Positions 24,895 through 37,730 of a DNA stretch of 64,000 nucleotides are shown one piece after another. The stretch lies in NCBI GenBank assembly GCA_001600635.1, contig BCKL01000012.1, positions 124,001 through 188,000 on the forward strand, written 5' to 3'. The first letter of the stretch is position 1. Each line of letters begins with the position of its first letter. The position numbers were made by a program, and so were the translations under genes. The notes under the pieces were generated by a model. That model made no database searches. It was not told where the DNA came from and saw only the letters and a list, made by a program, of their open reading frames with translations. Source of the DNA: Leucosporidium creatinivorum. Lineage: Eukaryota > Basidiomycota > Microbotryomycetes > Leucosporidiales > Leucosporidiaceae.

Positions 24895-27800
24895 ATGTCC
24901 CGCGTCGTCCTCGCCGGCTTAGCAGCCACGGCTCTAGTGATTGGGTTCAACCCTCTCAAACAACATCTCAACACTCTCACCAACTATCCTGCAGCCTCAG
25001 GATGGATTCTCGTGGGCGCTTTCGTCCTCGCCGTCGGAGCGGCATTCGCTACTCCCCTGCAGGTCATACTGAGCTTCGCCTGGAACTGCTTCTTCAAGCC
25101 TCTCGGCAAGAGTAGCAACCAGCAAGGTCGCCTCGACCAGTTCTACCAAGGACAAGCGGAGAGTAGGTCCTTGCGAAGCGCACGTTGTGGAGCGCCGAAG
25201 CGCGATATCTCCACATGTAGCTGAGTTGACACCTTGCGCGTTCCTACAGTCTATGACAAGACTCGCAACTCCCTCCTGCGCGGCAGGACGACCATGCTCA
25301 AGCTCTCGGCGGCTCACCTTAGGGAGCAGCGCAAGCAGGACCCGTCGAAACGTCTCGTTTGGCTTGATATCGGAGGCGGTACTGGTGTGTAATGACTTGC
25401 TAAGCTCCTTCAATGTTATAGAGCTGAGTTATGGACCTACAGGCTGGAACGTCGAGGCCATGGACAAGGTTCGGCGAAGCTGTCAAGCCCAGGGAGCGAC
25501 CTGTAGCTGACTTTACTTATTCTGCAGTACTTCCCCATCGCCGACTTCGATGGTGAGAGCGTTCTCTGAGCTGCTCTGTGGCGGAACAGCACGCTAATCG
25601 CTCGTTTGGCTCTCGCTCGGCATAGCTGTCTACGTCCTCGACCTCTGTGCTCCTCTCCTCGAGGTCTCTCGCAAGCGCTTCGAGGCTCGCGGGTGGAAGA
25701 ACGTCCACTGCCTCCTCCAGGACGCCACCACCTTCGTCCTCCCCGAGTGGAGCGAGGAGGGTGTTGACCCCGAGGGAGCTCTCGACTTTGTGACCATGTC
25801 CTACTCCTTGAGGTGAGTCGGAGATGAGAAAGAGCGACATGATACAGGCTGATTCTCGTCCATTCCGCGCAGTATGATGCCCAACATGCTGGCCCTCGTC
25901 GACCGTATCGACCGCTTCCTTTCGCCGAGCGGTCTCCTCTCCGTCTGCGACTTCTACGTCTCCGCCCGCGAGAAGACCTCCCTCTCCGAGATCATTGGAG
26001 ACGTCGCCTCGCGCCACTGCTCCTGGCTCACCCGTCTCTTTTGGCTCCACTGGTGCGCCGTGCTCTGCTCCTTCGATTCGAGAGGGCGTCGAGCTGACCT
26101 TTCCCACGCTTCTAGGTTCGAGTTCGACCATGTCGATCTTCATCCTTCGAGGCGTCAGTACCTCGAGCACACTTTCGCCACCATCAAGTCTTTCAACGGC
26201 CGGTGAGTCAAATTGCAGAGCCCCCGAGCGCCCAGCCCGAATCGAGCTCGACGAGCCAACGCCGGCTTCGCACTACTTGAGCACGAGCTGACCCCCTGGT
26301 TTCTCCACCTTACAGCAACAACTTCGTTCTCCCCTGGGTCATCCGTATGTGCGTCGAACGGCTCCTCATCTATTGCGCTGAGCTCAGTTGAGCAACGCCG
26401 AGCGCGACCCGAAGAAGCCGGCGCGACTCAAAGCTGACCTCGAGCTCTCCACGTCACTCGCAGCCCCTACTACGTCACTTTGATGACCTCCCGTCGTGCT
26501 GATACTTCCCGCGCCACTCGAGCCTACGAGATCGACGCCGGCAACACCATCTCGGTTACGGCCTCTCCCCTGCTCGTCCCCGCCCGTCAATCTCAACTCG
26601 ACCTGCCCGCCCTCAACCTCGGCCTCTCCTCCCTATCCCGTGCTCCTTCCTACCGCAAGCTCCACCGCTCCAACTCGCGCGAGAGCGACTCGACTCGCAT
26701 CGACATTGCCCCCGACGAGCAGCTCTCGTCCTTCCACTACGGCAAGCGGCAGTTCAGGGTTCCTTACCTCGATGATCCTGTTCACAACGAGTTCCGCAAC
26801 ACCTGGGTATACGGTTTTGCATGGGAGGACCCTGCTGTTGACATGCAACACATTGGACTGACAAGCGAGGACTCGCTCCTGTGCATTACCTCGGCGGGCG
26901 ACAACGCTCTTCACTGTGAGCTTGCCTGACGGCTAAAGAGGCGATAGAGGGGGCTGACACAATCTGGGTAACAGATGCGATCGCCTCGGACGTCCGCCGA
27001 ATCCACAGCGTAGACATGAACCCGTCGTGAGTGACATTCTCGGCCGCCGGCGCTCGGCGGCGAGGTGTCAAGGAGACTAGCTGATGGCTTCGATCTCCTC
27101 TTCCAGCCAAGGTCATCTACTCGAGCTCAAGCTCGCTTCCATCTGTGCTCTCGACTTTGAGGATCACTGGTTGGTGAGTTTCGGCGCGCTTTTAAAACCA
27201 AGCCCGAGCTGACTTAGGCTACCCCACAGCTCTTCGGCGAGGGCAAACATCCCAACTTCCGCGAGCTCCTCGATACTAAGCTCTCACCCTTCCTCACTAG
27301 CCACGCCTACCAGTTCTGGCGGTGAGTCGACAGTCCTTGTCCTTCCCCCTTCGCGCTCGCTGATCTTCTCTCTCTCCCATCTTTCACAGCGCCAACGACC
27401 AATCCTTCGCCTCCTCCTTCTACCTTCGCGGATACTCCGGATGGGCCCTCCGCCTCGCCAAGTACGCCATCGCCGTCGGCGGCATCTCCAACGAAGTCAA
27501 AGCCTTCTGCAACGCCCATACCCTCGCCGAGCAAACCGCCATCTGGGAATCCAAGCTGCGACCCGTCCTCCTCTCGAAATGGATCACCAAGCTCTTCCTT
27601 GCCAACCCTGCCTTCTTGTGGAACGCCCTCGGTGTGCCTACGAATCAAGCGCAGGTGTTCTTGAGCGAGACGACGACGGAGCAGTTTGCGATTGATACGC
27701 TGGACCCGGTGGCTTATGGGACGCATGTCAAGAGCGGGGCGTATCATTATCAGGTGTGCTTGGAGCAGAAATATACGAGGGAGAGCTGGTGAGTTCTTGC

Positions 27801-28767
27801 TTCTCGCTTCTCGATGGAGAAGGAGAGCTGACCCCCGGCAATCTCTCCTACAGCCCCGAGTACCTCACTCGCGAGGGCTTCGAGTTCCTCAAGGCCAACA
27901 ATGGCGCCAAGCTCGACTGCTTCCGCCTTCATACCGACAGCATCATCAACGTGAATTGCTCGCCTTCTTCGCGCTTCGCCATCGCCGAGCTTCGAAACTA
28001 ACTCGCTCCCACGTTCTCCGCTCGGCTACTCTTCCACAGGTCATGAAGCGTCTCGGCAAGCACTCTCTCACCGTCGCCGTCATCATGGACTTGCAGGACT
28101 GTCCGTCTCTCCTTTCTCTTCCCCTCTCATCTCCCACTGACTCCCAGTCGCCTCTACGACCTCACAGGGTTCCGCAACTCCCTCTCCGACTCCGCCGAGA
28201 CCGTCAAAACTACTCCCTGCGACCTGACGCTCACGATCCGAGCTCTGCACCATGCCCTCGCCCCTGGTGGGCGGGTGTTCTGGAGGAGCGCCGGGTTGAA
28301 GCCATGGTACAGGGCGTTGTACGAGAGGGAGGGGTTCAGGGTTGAGTGAGTGGTCTCTTGAGCTCATATTGCATGTTGAGGGAAAGTGGGGAGATGGTGC
28401 GGGGGAGCATGGGCCGAGAGCTGACGGAGTCGCCTTCGCCGAGCAGATGCATCCACGAGAGGGAGATTGGCAGCAAGGTGCCTATTGACAGGGTCAACAT
28501 GTGAGTAGAGCCTACATCTCTCTCCACCCATCTGCCCCTCCCACTCGACCTCTCCCTCGCCTTACTCGAGCGCCGACCGCGCCGAGCTTCCCTCCGCTTC
28601 CCCTTTCGAACTTGAGCTGACCTACATCTCCAACTCCCTCGTTTCAAGGTACGCGTCCTTCTACAAGTTAGCTTTTCCCCTTCTTTCCCTGCCCCGCGGT
28701 TCCGCCGCCGTCGAAGACCCGAGCTGACCTTCGCCGAATCCACTCTCGCAGGGCCGTCAAGTTGTAG
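24895..28767 (+). CDS. BTA1: Betaine-lipid (DGTS) synthase, fungal domain order
   Basis: Model: 24895-25162, 25250-25384, 25443-25468, 25528-25552, 25626-25812, 25873-26052, 26116-26202, 26316-26348, 26464-26915, 26975-27026, 27107-27173, 27230-27321, 27390-27788, 27854-27950, 28040-28100, 28168-28345, 28447-28500, 28649-28666, 28752-28767; 808 residues. Two hydrophobic segments near the N terminus suggest membrane attachment, probably ER. The BtaB-like methyltransferase comes first, with SAM motif LDIGGGTG at 128-135. The BtaA-like DUF3419 domain comes second, with RNTWVYGFAWEDPAVDMQHI, CITSAGDNALHYAI, HSVDMNPSQGHLLELKLA and ALHHALAPGGRVFWRSAGL. The enzyme moves 3-amino-3-carboxypropyl from SAM to diacylglycerol and trimethylates it, making DGTS, a phosphorus-free substitute for phosphatidylcholine. 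Such genes are usually induced by phosphate limitation; no such site was identified here. Confidence 0.94.
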
Positions 28768-30125
28768 ACGCTGCATCTCGAGTCGGGAGCAAAAGGTGTG
28801 ATGATGAGTAAGAGTAGGAAACAACAGAAGTGAACCCTCGTAGTGCCAATCCCAAGTATTCAGCTGTGACTCCTTCTCGGCGATGACTGCCTCGCTCTTC
28901 TCCTCTCGCTCACCAGCAAATCGTCGTCATCTCACGATACGGTACATACCTTCAAGCATCGCCAGCAAGTCGGCGCTTCCCCCCTTCAAGCATAGCACAG
29001 CGTCGCGTCGCGAGCAGAAGCGCCCTAGCGAGAAGAATGGCTCTCGGCGATGGCGATGGGATCGGCGGGAGGGGAAGGGAGATGGGCGATCCTGATAGCG
29101 CGTCCGATGGGAGGTGAGGTTGTTTGTTGATTCGTGATGAGGGGCGATGGGCATTCGCTGTATCTCTTCAGCATGTAGGATTCGGTAAGATGGAGGCAAA
29201 TAAGCGAGCGCCGAGCAAAAGTGTGCGAGAGGTGGTTGACGAGGACGATGTGCTGTACACGGGAGATGACTGGGGTGATGAACGACACAAAGAGATCTTG
29301 TTTCGAGCTGTACAGCGTACTGGCCTCCGAAGATCATCACCAACGTCGCCGAAGCTCGTCGCCGAGAGCTCTCCGCCAGCCTGTGAGGGAGCTGGCGGCA
29401 AACATCTCCAAGAAGGGGAAAGATAACCTCTGTGGATGGTGGAAGGGGAGATAAAATGATGCAGAAGGTGGGTAAGGGTCATCAAGCTAAGGCGATCCGG
29501 AGAGGGAAGTTGAAGCAAAAGCTGAGAAAAGGGGGACAAGACAAAGGGAGAAGCTGCAGGAAAGAGCGAGGGAGCTGTAGGAGAGTAGGCATGTGGTCTA
29601 GAATAGAATATGGACTGATTAGAATGAGGGTGAGAAGGTGAAGAAGCTGGGGCTGCGGACTTGGGCAGCTCGAACTCATCGAGAGGGAGGAGGGCAGCGT
29701 CGCTCTCCCTCCGTCTCTCTCTTGTCCGCTTTCTCGTCGCCTCGTCCAGCTCGTCTTTTTGTAGTGCTTCAACTCCCCCTTCGAGCGCCCCTCACTCGCC
29801 TACACGGCTACATCACCCCCATTCTCCTCGACCCGCTCGCTCCTCCTGGCCGCCACGCTCAAAGGCGTCCTTCAACCGCCCGACTTTTGTGGCCTCTCGC
29901 TCGGCCCTCAGCTGGACAGCCTACAGCAGCGTTTCAACCGTTATCGCCGCTGCACCTCGACTATCCAATAATCGCCCTTCCAACACCTCTACTCAGCAGC
30001 AAGAAGCGCGCACCCCGCCCCCCTCCCTCCTCCAGCCCAAGGGCCTCGCCCGTCGCTCTCCTCCTTCGGCCTTCCCCTCCCTTACGCTCGCACTCGACAA
30101 CTAGTCGACTAAGCTACAGTCCATC
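28768..30125. other. Intergenic region, about 1.36 kb
   Basis: This stretch separates BTA1 and CDC24. Several ORFs of 60-200 codons occur on both strands, but they overlap each other, lack motifs and do not splice into anything longer. The last 450 bp are C-rich with CT tracts and look like the CDC24 promoter and leader. No RNA gene was recognised. Confidence 0.45.
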
Positions 30126-33100
30126 ATGGCCAGCGCCTACTCCAGCTCATCTCAAGGACCTTCGCGCGCCAACTCTCGCAACGGTCAGCACTCTCGACCC
30201 CCGCTGGACCGCATGCCTTCGACCTTCTCCGACACGCCCGTGGCTACCAACTCGGCCTTGAACAAGGTCGCCTCGGCCTCGTCGTCGTTGTATCAAAACT
30301 GCCGCACCGTGCTCGAGAGGCTGTATCGCGTTCCAGGGTTTGCGGAGCGGTTCATTGACCCTGCCGCCGAGGCGGGTGGGGAGGGCGCAGGCGCGGGAGC
30401 AGGGATGGCGGATGGAGGACAGGATGGTGGATTAGGAGGAGCCGTCTCGAGCGATCCCGTCAGCCGGAGCTTGCATACCCTCCGCCTGGGGTCGTCGCTC
30501 TGCTTCCTCTTCAACGCGCTCAACCTCCCGCATCAGCTCGATGTCAACCCCGCGGCCACCATGTCCAACCTCAAGGCGTGCCAGAGGGGTACCGCTCACT
30601 TTGTCATGGCCTGCAAGCAGGACTTGAGGTGGGCCGACCAGGACTTGTTCGCTATTCACGAGCTCTACGGTCAGGATACGAATGGAGTCGTCAAGGTGCG
30701 TAATCATGAGCTTTAGATATACGACCACACGCTAACCCTCGCTCTACAGGTCATCAATACGGTCACCAAGCTGCTCGACCTGCTCGAGGAGCAAGGGGTG
30801 CTGCTCGCAGCCCCCGAAGCGCCGGAAGCGGGCGCTACGCCAGCAGGACCTTCAGACGATCGCTCCATGGTCGTCAAGGAGATCCTCGACAGCGAACGCA
30901 AGTATGTGCAAGACCTCGAGGTCCTCCAGGTGAGTCCTCCCTTACGCTCCGCTCGGGGGTGCGTCTTGTCGCAGGGCCGTGCTGATCTCACTGCCTCTTC
31001 CACAGGACTACCAACGACAAGTCCAAGCCAACGACATCATTACGCAAGATCAGATCCACCACCTCTTCCTCAACCTCAACACCCTTGCCGACTTTCAGCG
31101 CCGGTTCCTCATCGGAGTCGAGGCCAACGCGAGCCGTCCGCCCGATGAGCAGCGCTTTGGTCACCTCTTTCTCCAGATGGTGCGTGTGTGATGAGCTAGG
31201 GGCTGCTTTGGTGCTAGCCGCTGATCTCTGGTTCGCTCAACAGGAGGATCACTTCTCCGTATACGAGCCGTATTGCGCCAACTTGACGGCGGCGCAGGAC
31301 CTCGCTATCGCCGAGAACGCAGCACTAGGAGTACGCTGCATCTCGTTCGCTCGGCAGGATTGGGGAACGGCTCGCTGACCTGCCTCCCGCCCCCACAGAA
31401 ACTCTCCAACGTCCTCGATCCCGTTTCAGAATTGGCGCCTCTGCTCATCAAACCGGTCCAGCGCCTCTGCAAGTACCCGCTACTACTCGCTGTAAGTTGT
31501 TCGAGTCGACTCGACATTGCGAGAGATCGACCGAGCTGACTTAACCCCGTCGCAGACCCTCGTCAAGAACACCCCCGACACCACCCCTCACTACGCCGAG
31601 CTCCAGTCAGGACTCGAGTCCATCATGCGCGTTACCGACAAGGTCAACGAGACGAAGCGCCGCGAGGACAATCGCCAAGCCGTCATCGACCTCGGTCGGC
31701 GCGTCGAGGATTGGAAGGGGCACGACATCACCTCGTTCGGCGAGCTGCTGCTGCAGGAGACCTTCTTCGTCATCAAGAACGACTCGGAGCGCGAGTACAA
31801 CGTCTACCTCTTCGAGCGCATCATCCTGTGTTGCAAGGAGTCAGGCAACTCGGGCAAGAAGAGCAACAAGTCCAACTCGATTGCCAAGAAGCCGGTGCAG
31901 AAGAAGCCGACGATGCTGCAGCTCAAGGGAAGGATCTTTGTCAATAATGTGACGGGCGCGCAGGCACATCACCGCAACGGCGAGTTCCCGTTCGGCGGTC
32001 CTTCTCGGCGCTACTCAAGCTGACCCTCGCCCTTTCTCGCAGGCCAATGCCTCCTCGAGGTCCGCTGGCGAGGCGATGTAGCCGAAGAGGCCTTCACCAT
32101 CAAGTGCCGAACCGAGGAGCTCCTCAAGCAGTGGCAGAAGACCATCACTAAAGCCGTCGAGGAGTCCTCCCACCGCCGTCGTCAACAGCACCTCTCCTCC
32201 GGCCGTCGCTCCGACCGTGGTATCGCCTCTCCCATGTCCCAATTCCCTGCCACCCCCATCACCGAGATGGGCCCTCAAGGCTCGAGCATCTATTCGTACG
32301 GCTCCGAGGCGTCAAGCCCTTACCCCTACGCCAATCCCGCTCAGCCCTCCTTCCCTCCCGGCCATCACGCCAACGCGTTCGACGACGAGTACGAGGATGG
32401 CTTCTCCTACGAGCCGACCGAGTCGGGCAGGTCGACGCCCTCCACGATGGCGAGGAGAGCGGGCAGCAATACTCGCAGCTTGCCCGCCGAGCAGCGCGAG
32501 CAGCAGCAGTACGGCGCTGCGCGACCGAGGGCGCATACTGAGGACTCGAGCTCGGCCGTCATCAACCAGTGGAGAAATCAGACGCCTGGGTCGTCGAATG
32601 GCCCACCGAGCTTACCGCGAGGAGCTTCGCACGCCTCGAATGGCAGCGAGAGTCACTCATTGAGGAGCTCGGCGAGCAGTCGGCAGCTGAGGTCGAAGCA
32701 GAGCTCGGAGTGGGGTGGGCAGAGTCCGGCGATGGGATATGGGAGGCTACCGGGCGACGAGGAGACGACGCCGAGGCAAGGATCGGCGACCATCTCGCGC
32801 CAGGCCAGTCATGGCCAGGTCCCTTCCTCCTATCCTCAGCCACCACCACTCGTTCGCAACCGCTCGGCCAGCAGTCCTAACGTCTACCAGCCCGGCTTCC
32901 CTCCTCCCGTCTCGTCGCCGCAACTGTCCGAGCAGGAATGGGCAGCCTATCAGCAGACTGGCGCAAATCGACACCCGTATGCTCAATACTCGTCGAACGG
33001 AGGAGCCATCGCCGGTGGACAAGGTCCATCATCGTCCTCGGCATCGAGACAGCAGCTACACAAGAGCAGCGGCACCAACTCGGGCGGCACGCTCGCTTCC

Positions 33101-33685
33101 GCTTCCTCAGCGTCGACCAACAAGAAGCGCTTCTCGTCCTCGAGCAACGGCACGGATCGCTCCTCGGCCACCTCGAACCAGTCGCTCGGTGCTTCCCCTT
33201 CCTCGGGCCTCCCTCCCAGTGGAAGCCTCCCCTCCCTCCCTACCGCTTCCTACAACCACCCTCAGCAGTCCAACAACGGCGGCTTCTCTCGTTCCTCCTC
33301 CTCCACCCTCGTCAATCCGAGTACCAACCACTCGCTCCCGCCGCTTCCCTCCGCCCCCCCAGCCCAAGCCAGCTCCAACTCGGCCGTCCGCGTCAAAGTC
33401 ACCTTCGGCGAAGACACGTTCGTCGTCGTCGTCCTCTCTACCGTCACCCACCGCGAGTTGGTCGACAAGGTGCTCAAGAAGATTCGACTGTGTGGGAGGT
33501 CGGGCGTTGACGCGAGTAGTTTGAGGCTGAGGTATCAGGATGAGGATGGGGATAGGATCCTCATTACGAGTGAGGAGGACGTGATGATGGCGTTTGAGGC
33601 GGTGAGGAGTATGAGTCCGCCAGGGAGTGGAGCGCCGCAGACGCTGGTCCTCTTCGCGACGGTGGACCCGGGAGCCAACGCCTAG
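30126..33685 (+). CDS. CDC24: Cdc24/Scd1 Rho-family GEF for Cdc42
   Basis: Model: 30126-30695, 30750-30929, 31006-31179, 31244-31330, 31399-31491, 31556-31979, 32043-33685; 1,056 residues. Order of parts: a Ser-rich N terminus; a calponin-homology-like CDC24 region (NCRTVLERLYRVPGF, LGSSLCFLFNALNLPHQLDV); a DH (RhoGEF) domain starting about residue 231 (MVVKEILDSERKYVQDLEVL, LIKPVQRLCKYPLLL); a PH domain (DITSFGELLLQETFFVI, YNVYLFERIILCCKE, EEAFTIKCRTEELLKQW); a long Ser/Pro/Gln-rich linker of about 350 residues; and a C-terminal PB1 domain (VRVKVTFGEDTFVVVVL, LRYQDEDGDRILITSEEDV). Cdc24 activates Cdc42 at sites of polarised growth, and PB1 binds the Bem1/Scd2 scaffold. Intron 6 has a GC donor (GCGAGT at 31980). 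The long linker is larger than in budding yeast. Confidence 0.95.
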
Positions 33686-34195
33686 GATCGCTCGGTCGTC
33701 GCCCTCCCTCTCTCTCCCCCTCGTCGTCGTTCACCCACCATTCGCATTCGTCGTCGTCCTCCTCTTCGTCGTCCACTCCAGCAAAAGGCTCACCACTGCC
33801 GCCAACCACTACCACCCTTTCCTCGACTCTCGGTCCACCCCCCTTCCTCAGCAGCAAAACCCATACCTCGATTCTCGCAATACCCCTACAGCGCTCTTCC
33901 CCATTCCCCCCCTCTTTTTGGTTTTCTCTCTCGCTCTATCCGTTCTCAGTCTGTATGTATAGCTATAGTTTCGGCGGAGGAGCTGTGTTCGGCGATGGCG
34001 GAAGGAGGTGGAGGAGGCGGCCGGGCTCTTTCGTTTGGGTTTCTCTCGCTCGCCCTATTTGATTGTAAACAGAGGCATCATTTACAGTGCACCTGTTGCT
34101 CATAAGCGAGCTTGAGAGGCGAAACTGCTTCGAGCGAAGGACTGAGCCGTCAGCGAAGGAGCAACGAGCTCTCTCCCTCTGTCTTCTCGCTCGCT
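33686..34195. other. Intergenic region between CDC24 and TFB4
   Basis: About 0.5 kb: CDC24 3' region with CT-rich and CGTCGT-rich repeats (33700-33780), then the TFB4 promoter. No gene was seen. Confidence 0.5.
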
Positions 34196-35765
34196 ATGGC
34201 TGCTGTCGACGCCGTCGGGTCTACGGATGTCGGTGATCTACTCTGTTTGATCGTAAGTCTGTATCACTGCTCCCCCGCACTCCAAAGCTAACGCACTCGC
34301 CTACAGCTCGACCTCAACCCTCTCGCCTGGTCCCTCTCCGGCCAGCCAGCAGCTGAGGATCCAGCAGCCGACTCGCTCAGCTTGCAGCAAGCTCTCGACC
34401 AAATCCTCATCTTCTGTAACGCACACCTCTCGCTCCGGCACGAGAACCAGGTCGCCGTCTTTGCGGCGGGCTTGGGCAAGAGGTGGGTTCCCCTGGTCTC
34501 TCAGGCTTAACTGCTACTCTTGGGCAGTCATGTAGCTTCACAGGAGCTGCGCTGACACCTCTGCTACCTCAACAACAGCCGCCAGCTCTTCTCCTCGACT
34601 CTGACGCCCTCGAGCGCGTCGACCGCCGGCGTGCGGGACAGCAATACCTACCAGCAGTTCCGAGTCGTCGATGAGAGGATAGCAGAAGGTGTGAGGGAGG
34701 TGACCGCTGAGCTGCAGGACGAGGATGCTAGTGGTGAGTTCGTGCGCTGGGCTGGAAGGCGAGAGAGAGAGCTGATGCCTTGTCACGATGAGCAGGGACT
34801 GTGGGACTCGTGGGAGCGTTGAGTATGGCTCTGTGCCGTGAGTGACTACCTCTCGGTGCTTGCCGCAGCCCGCAAAGAAGCCGACTCGCCCCCGCCGAGC
34901 AGATATCAACCGCCTCAACTCGTCCAGCTCGCTCGTACCCAGCCTCAGCAAGCCGAAACCTCGGATCGCCATCATGAGCGTCACGGAGGATGCCTCGGCG
35001 CAATACGTGCCCATTATGAATTGCATCTTCACCGCGCAGAAGAACGTGAGTCGTTCAGCTAGCTCTTCGCCCGCCGAGCGTCGATCTGACCCTGCTGCGT
35101 CCTACACCCGCTGCCTCGACTACAGAACATCCCGATAGATGTGTGCAAGATCTTTGGACCGGACGCCGTCTTCCTGCAGCAGGCCTGCCACCTCACGAGC
35201 GGGTCGTACTTCAAGATCCAGCGCCGAGCTGGCCTTCTTCAGTACCTCATCGTACGTTTCTCGCCCCGCGAGGTTCGAGAAAGTGCTCACCATATTCTGA
35301 ACCCACAGATGGCCTTCCTGCCTGGACCCTCGGCGCGCAAGCATCTCACCCAGCCGACTCAAGATCAAGTCGACCTTCGAGCGGCGTGCTTCTGCCATCG
35401 CAAGATCGTCGATATCGGCTATGTCTGCTCGGTGTGCTTGTCCAGTGAGTCCCAGACGTCTCTCTCGATCCTAGTACAACACAAAGCTACCCCTGCTTGC
35501 CTACAGTCTTCTGCTCGCCGCTTCCCGTCTGCTCGACCTGCCGGTTCGTTCAATCTCCTCCTCTGTGCTGAGCGCAAAATTGACCTTGCCTTTCTCTCCC
35601 CGAAGAACCAAGTTCCCCATGGCGACGCTCAAGCGACTTGGCTTCGGCGCAAAGCCTCCCGGCGCCAGCAACGGCGCCCCAAGGCCGAAGAAGCGGAAGG
35701 TCATCGGCGGTACCCCAGCGAGCGGAGCTGGGACGCCCACGCCGGGACCAGCAACGCCTGCATGA
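34196..35765 (+). CDS. TFB4: TFIIH core subunit Tfb4/p34
   Basis: Model: 34196-34252, 34307-34482, 34579-34733, 34796-34837, 34903-35045, 35126-35251, 35309-35444, 35507-35543, 35606-35765; 343 residues. A von Willebrand A-like fold begins LLCLILDLNPLAWSL and continues LIFCNAHLSLRHENQVAVFA, GTVGLVGALSMALCHINR, PRIAIMSVTEDASAQYVPIM and NIPIDVCKIFGPDAVFLQQA. The C-terminal C4 zinc region reads ACFCHRKIVDIGYVCSVCLS, IFCSPLPVCSTCRTKF, and closes with a basic KKRKV tail. This is the p34 subunit, which pairs with p44/Ssl1 in the TFIIH core for transcription initiation and nucleotide excision repair. An acceptor at 34868 would break the frame; the one at 34902 restores the conserved ALCHINR, and I chose it for that reason. 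Confidence 0.95.
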
Positions 35766-35917
35766 TGGTAGTTGAGGAGATTGTGTATAGCGGGAGGAGA
35801 TGCGGTGGTAACCCTGTTGTAAAGTTCGAACCTCGGCTGCGCCTGCTGCACTGCCTTGCGAGCTTGGGCGCGCGCCAAAGGTTGTCCTCTTGCAACCTCG
35901 TCGCTCTCCTCAGTCGA

Positions 35918-37730
35918 ATGGTGCGGATACTACGGCGACGTCCGCCGAGGATGAGCTTACTGCCACTGCTACTCGACAGCGGACTGCTCGCCCTACTCGC
36001 CAGCACAGTGCACGGCCAGTCCTCTTCCGCAGAGCTCGCAGATCCCTCGACGACCAATGTCAACCTCACGGACACCTCGACAGGCCTCATCTACCACCTA
36101 GCAGCTACCGATGAGCCTCTGTACATTACGCTCTCCCTCTGCAACCCTCCCCCAGCGCTCAGCTCCACCTTGCCCGCCTCGCTCCCTTACGCTCTCTACG
36201 TCTCCAACTCTTCGAGGAATCAGCAGCCAGGACCTTCCACTTCCACCTCGGACGATATCGATGCTGGCTACACTGTCGAGCTCGAGCAGGGATTCGCCAA
36301 CGTTTCGCTCAACTCTGCGAACGACGGCGGCGCCTGGATAGGCGTTTGGACCCCGGACGACAACTCGCTCAACGGCACCTCGGGCGCAGGAATCTGGAGC
36401 TACGAGCTGGCGGTATCGAGCGAGGCGCCTATCGAGATGCTGGATGGAGGAGCCAGCTTCCACTTCAACGACGCGGACGCGAGCAGCGCGCTCCTCACGA
36501 CGAGCAATTGGACTTGGCGAGGCGACGACGTTGGGACAGCAGTACCGAGATACAGCGCCGTCATCCGACCTACTTCCCAGCTGACGCGCAGCTTGGGGAG
36601 GTCGAGGTGCTTCGTCCAAGGAGCGTCGGCGGGAGCGGTAGCTGCAGGCGATATCGCTAGCAGTCAGACGACGAGGGGCTATGGAGGTGGGAGAAGGATG
36701 CAGTATGAAATGTCGGCGCTGGAGAAGGGCCAGAATTATACCGCCTGGCTGCTGCAGGCCGGCTCGGCGAGCACGAGGCTCTGGGATCCTGTCTTCTTTA
36801 AGACCAAAGAGAGTGAGTTGGCATTTTCGCGTCTACGCATCCTTCGTAAAGACTGATTTTTTCTCTCCTCGCAGGCCCAAACTGCCGCCTCGTCCACTCC
36901 CTCCCCTTCTGCCCCGCCGTCGCCTACTCGGTCCCTGCGCCGAGCGCCCTCTCCACCGACGATCTCGTCAGCTACTACAACAACTCGCTCTCATCATCCA
37001 TCGCCAACTTTACTCGCTCTCTCTACACCTTCCCTTGCAACTCTACGGCCATGGGAGGCTACTCGTTTATCTCGACCTGCGATGACTGCCTGGAAGCCTA
37101 CCGCACCTGGACCTGCGCCGTCACCATACCTCGCTGCACCGACCCTCCTCCCGACGCCATATTCAACACCTCCACCTCCCTCGAATGGGCCATCCCCGGT
37201 ACCTACCAGCAAACCCTCCTCCGCGTCGAACCTCTCGTCTCTCGGACACCCGCCTTCGCTCCCTCCCTTCTCGCCGATACCTTCCCTTCCCTCTCCTTCA
37301 ACTCGACCGTAACAACGGCCGATCAGACGCCCTTCCCCTACGCCGAGGTACCGCCTTGCCTCGATACGTGCCAGCTCGTCGGCGCTCGCTGTCCTCCCAT
37401 GTTCGGCTGGCCGTGCCCTCAGCCGGGAGGAACGGGGACGGCAGGCTATGGGATGACAAAAGAGGTCGATCCGGATTCGAGGATGGCGGGGGACTTGGGA
37501 GGGAATGGTGGGTTGAGAGCAGGGGATCGCTTCGGGAACGTGTTGTGAGTCTTTGTCGACTCGCGGTCCGAGATCTCGAACTGACCTTCCGTCTACCTTT
37601 CAACAGCTGCAACTCGCTCGGTACCGATCTCCAGATGGCGGTGCAGATTTCCTCGGCCAACAGGCCTACTCGCGGCGCCGGCACTCTCATCCTTGTCGTC
37701 GCCTCCCTCTCGGCTCTCTTCATCGTCTAA
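35918..37730 (+). CDS. MID1: Mid1-type regulatory subunit of the Cch1 calcium channel
   Basis: Model: 35918-36812, 36875-37544, 37607-37730; 562 residues. The start may instead be the in-frame ATG at 35951, which gives a cleaner signal peptide (MSLLPLLLDSGLLALLASTVHG). Many N-glycosylation sequons occur (NLT, NVS, NGT, NYT, NNS, NFT, NST). A Cys-rich second half has CRLVHSLPFCPAVAYSVPAP, DDLVSYYNNSL, YTFPCNST, STCDDCLEAYRTWTCAVTIP and PPCLDTCQLVGARCPPMFGW. The protein ends in a hydrophobic tail (LILVVASLSALFIV) without a charged extension, as in GPI-anchored or tail-anchored forms. Mid1 works with Cch1 in stress- and mating-induced calcium entry at the plasma membrane. It starts only 152 bp after TFB4. 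Confidence 0.9.

Noticed and set aside
28768-30125. Several 90-200 codon ORFs between BTA1 and CDC24
   Set aside because: They overlap on both strands, have no motif and no splice partners, and match C-rich leader sequence.
34869-34902. Alternative TFB4 acceptor at 34868
   Set aside because: It puts the following conserved exon out of frame, while the acceptor at 34902 restores ALCHINR and the rest of the domain.
35141-35917. Upstream extension of the MID1 frame over TFB4
   Set aside because: The frame happens to be open, but it overlaps TFB4 exons in another frame and has no MID1-like sequence; the signal peptide starts at 35918 or 35951.
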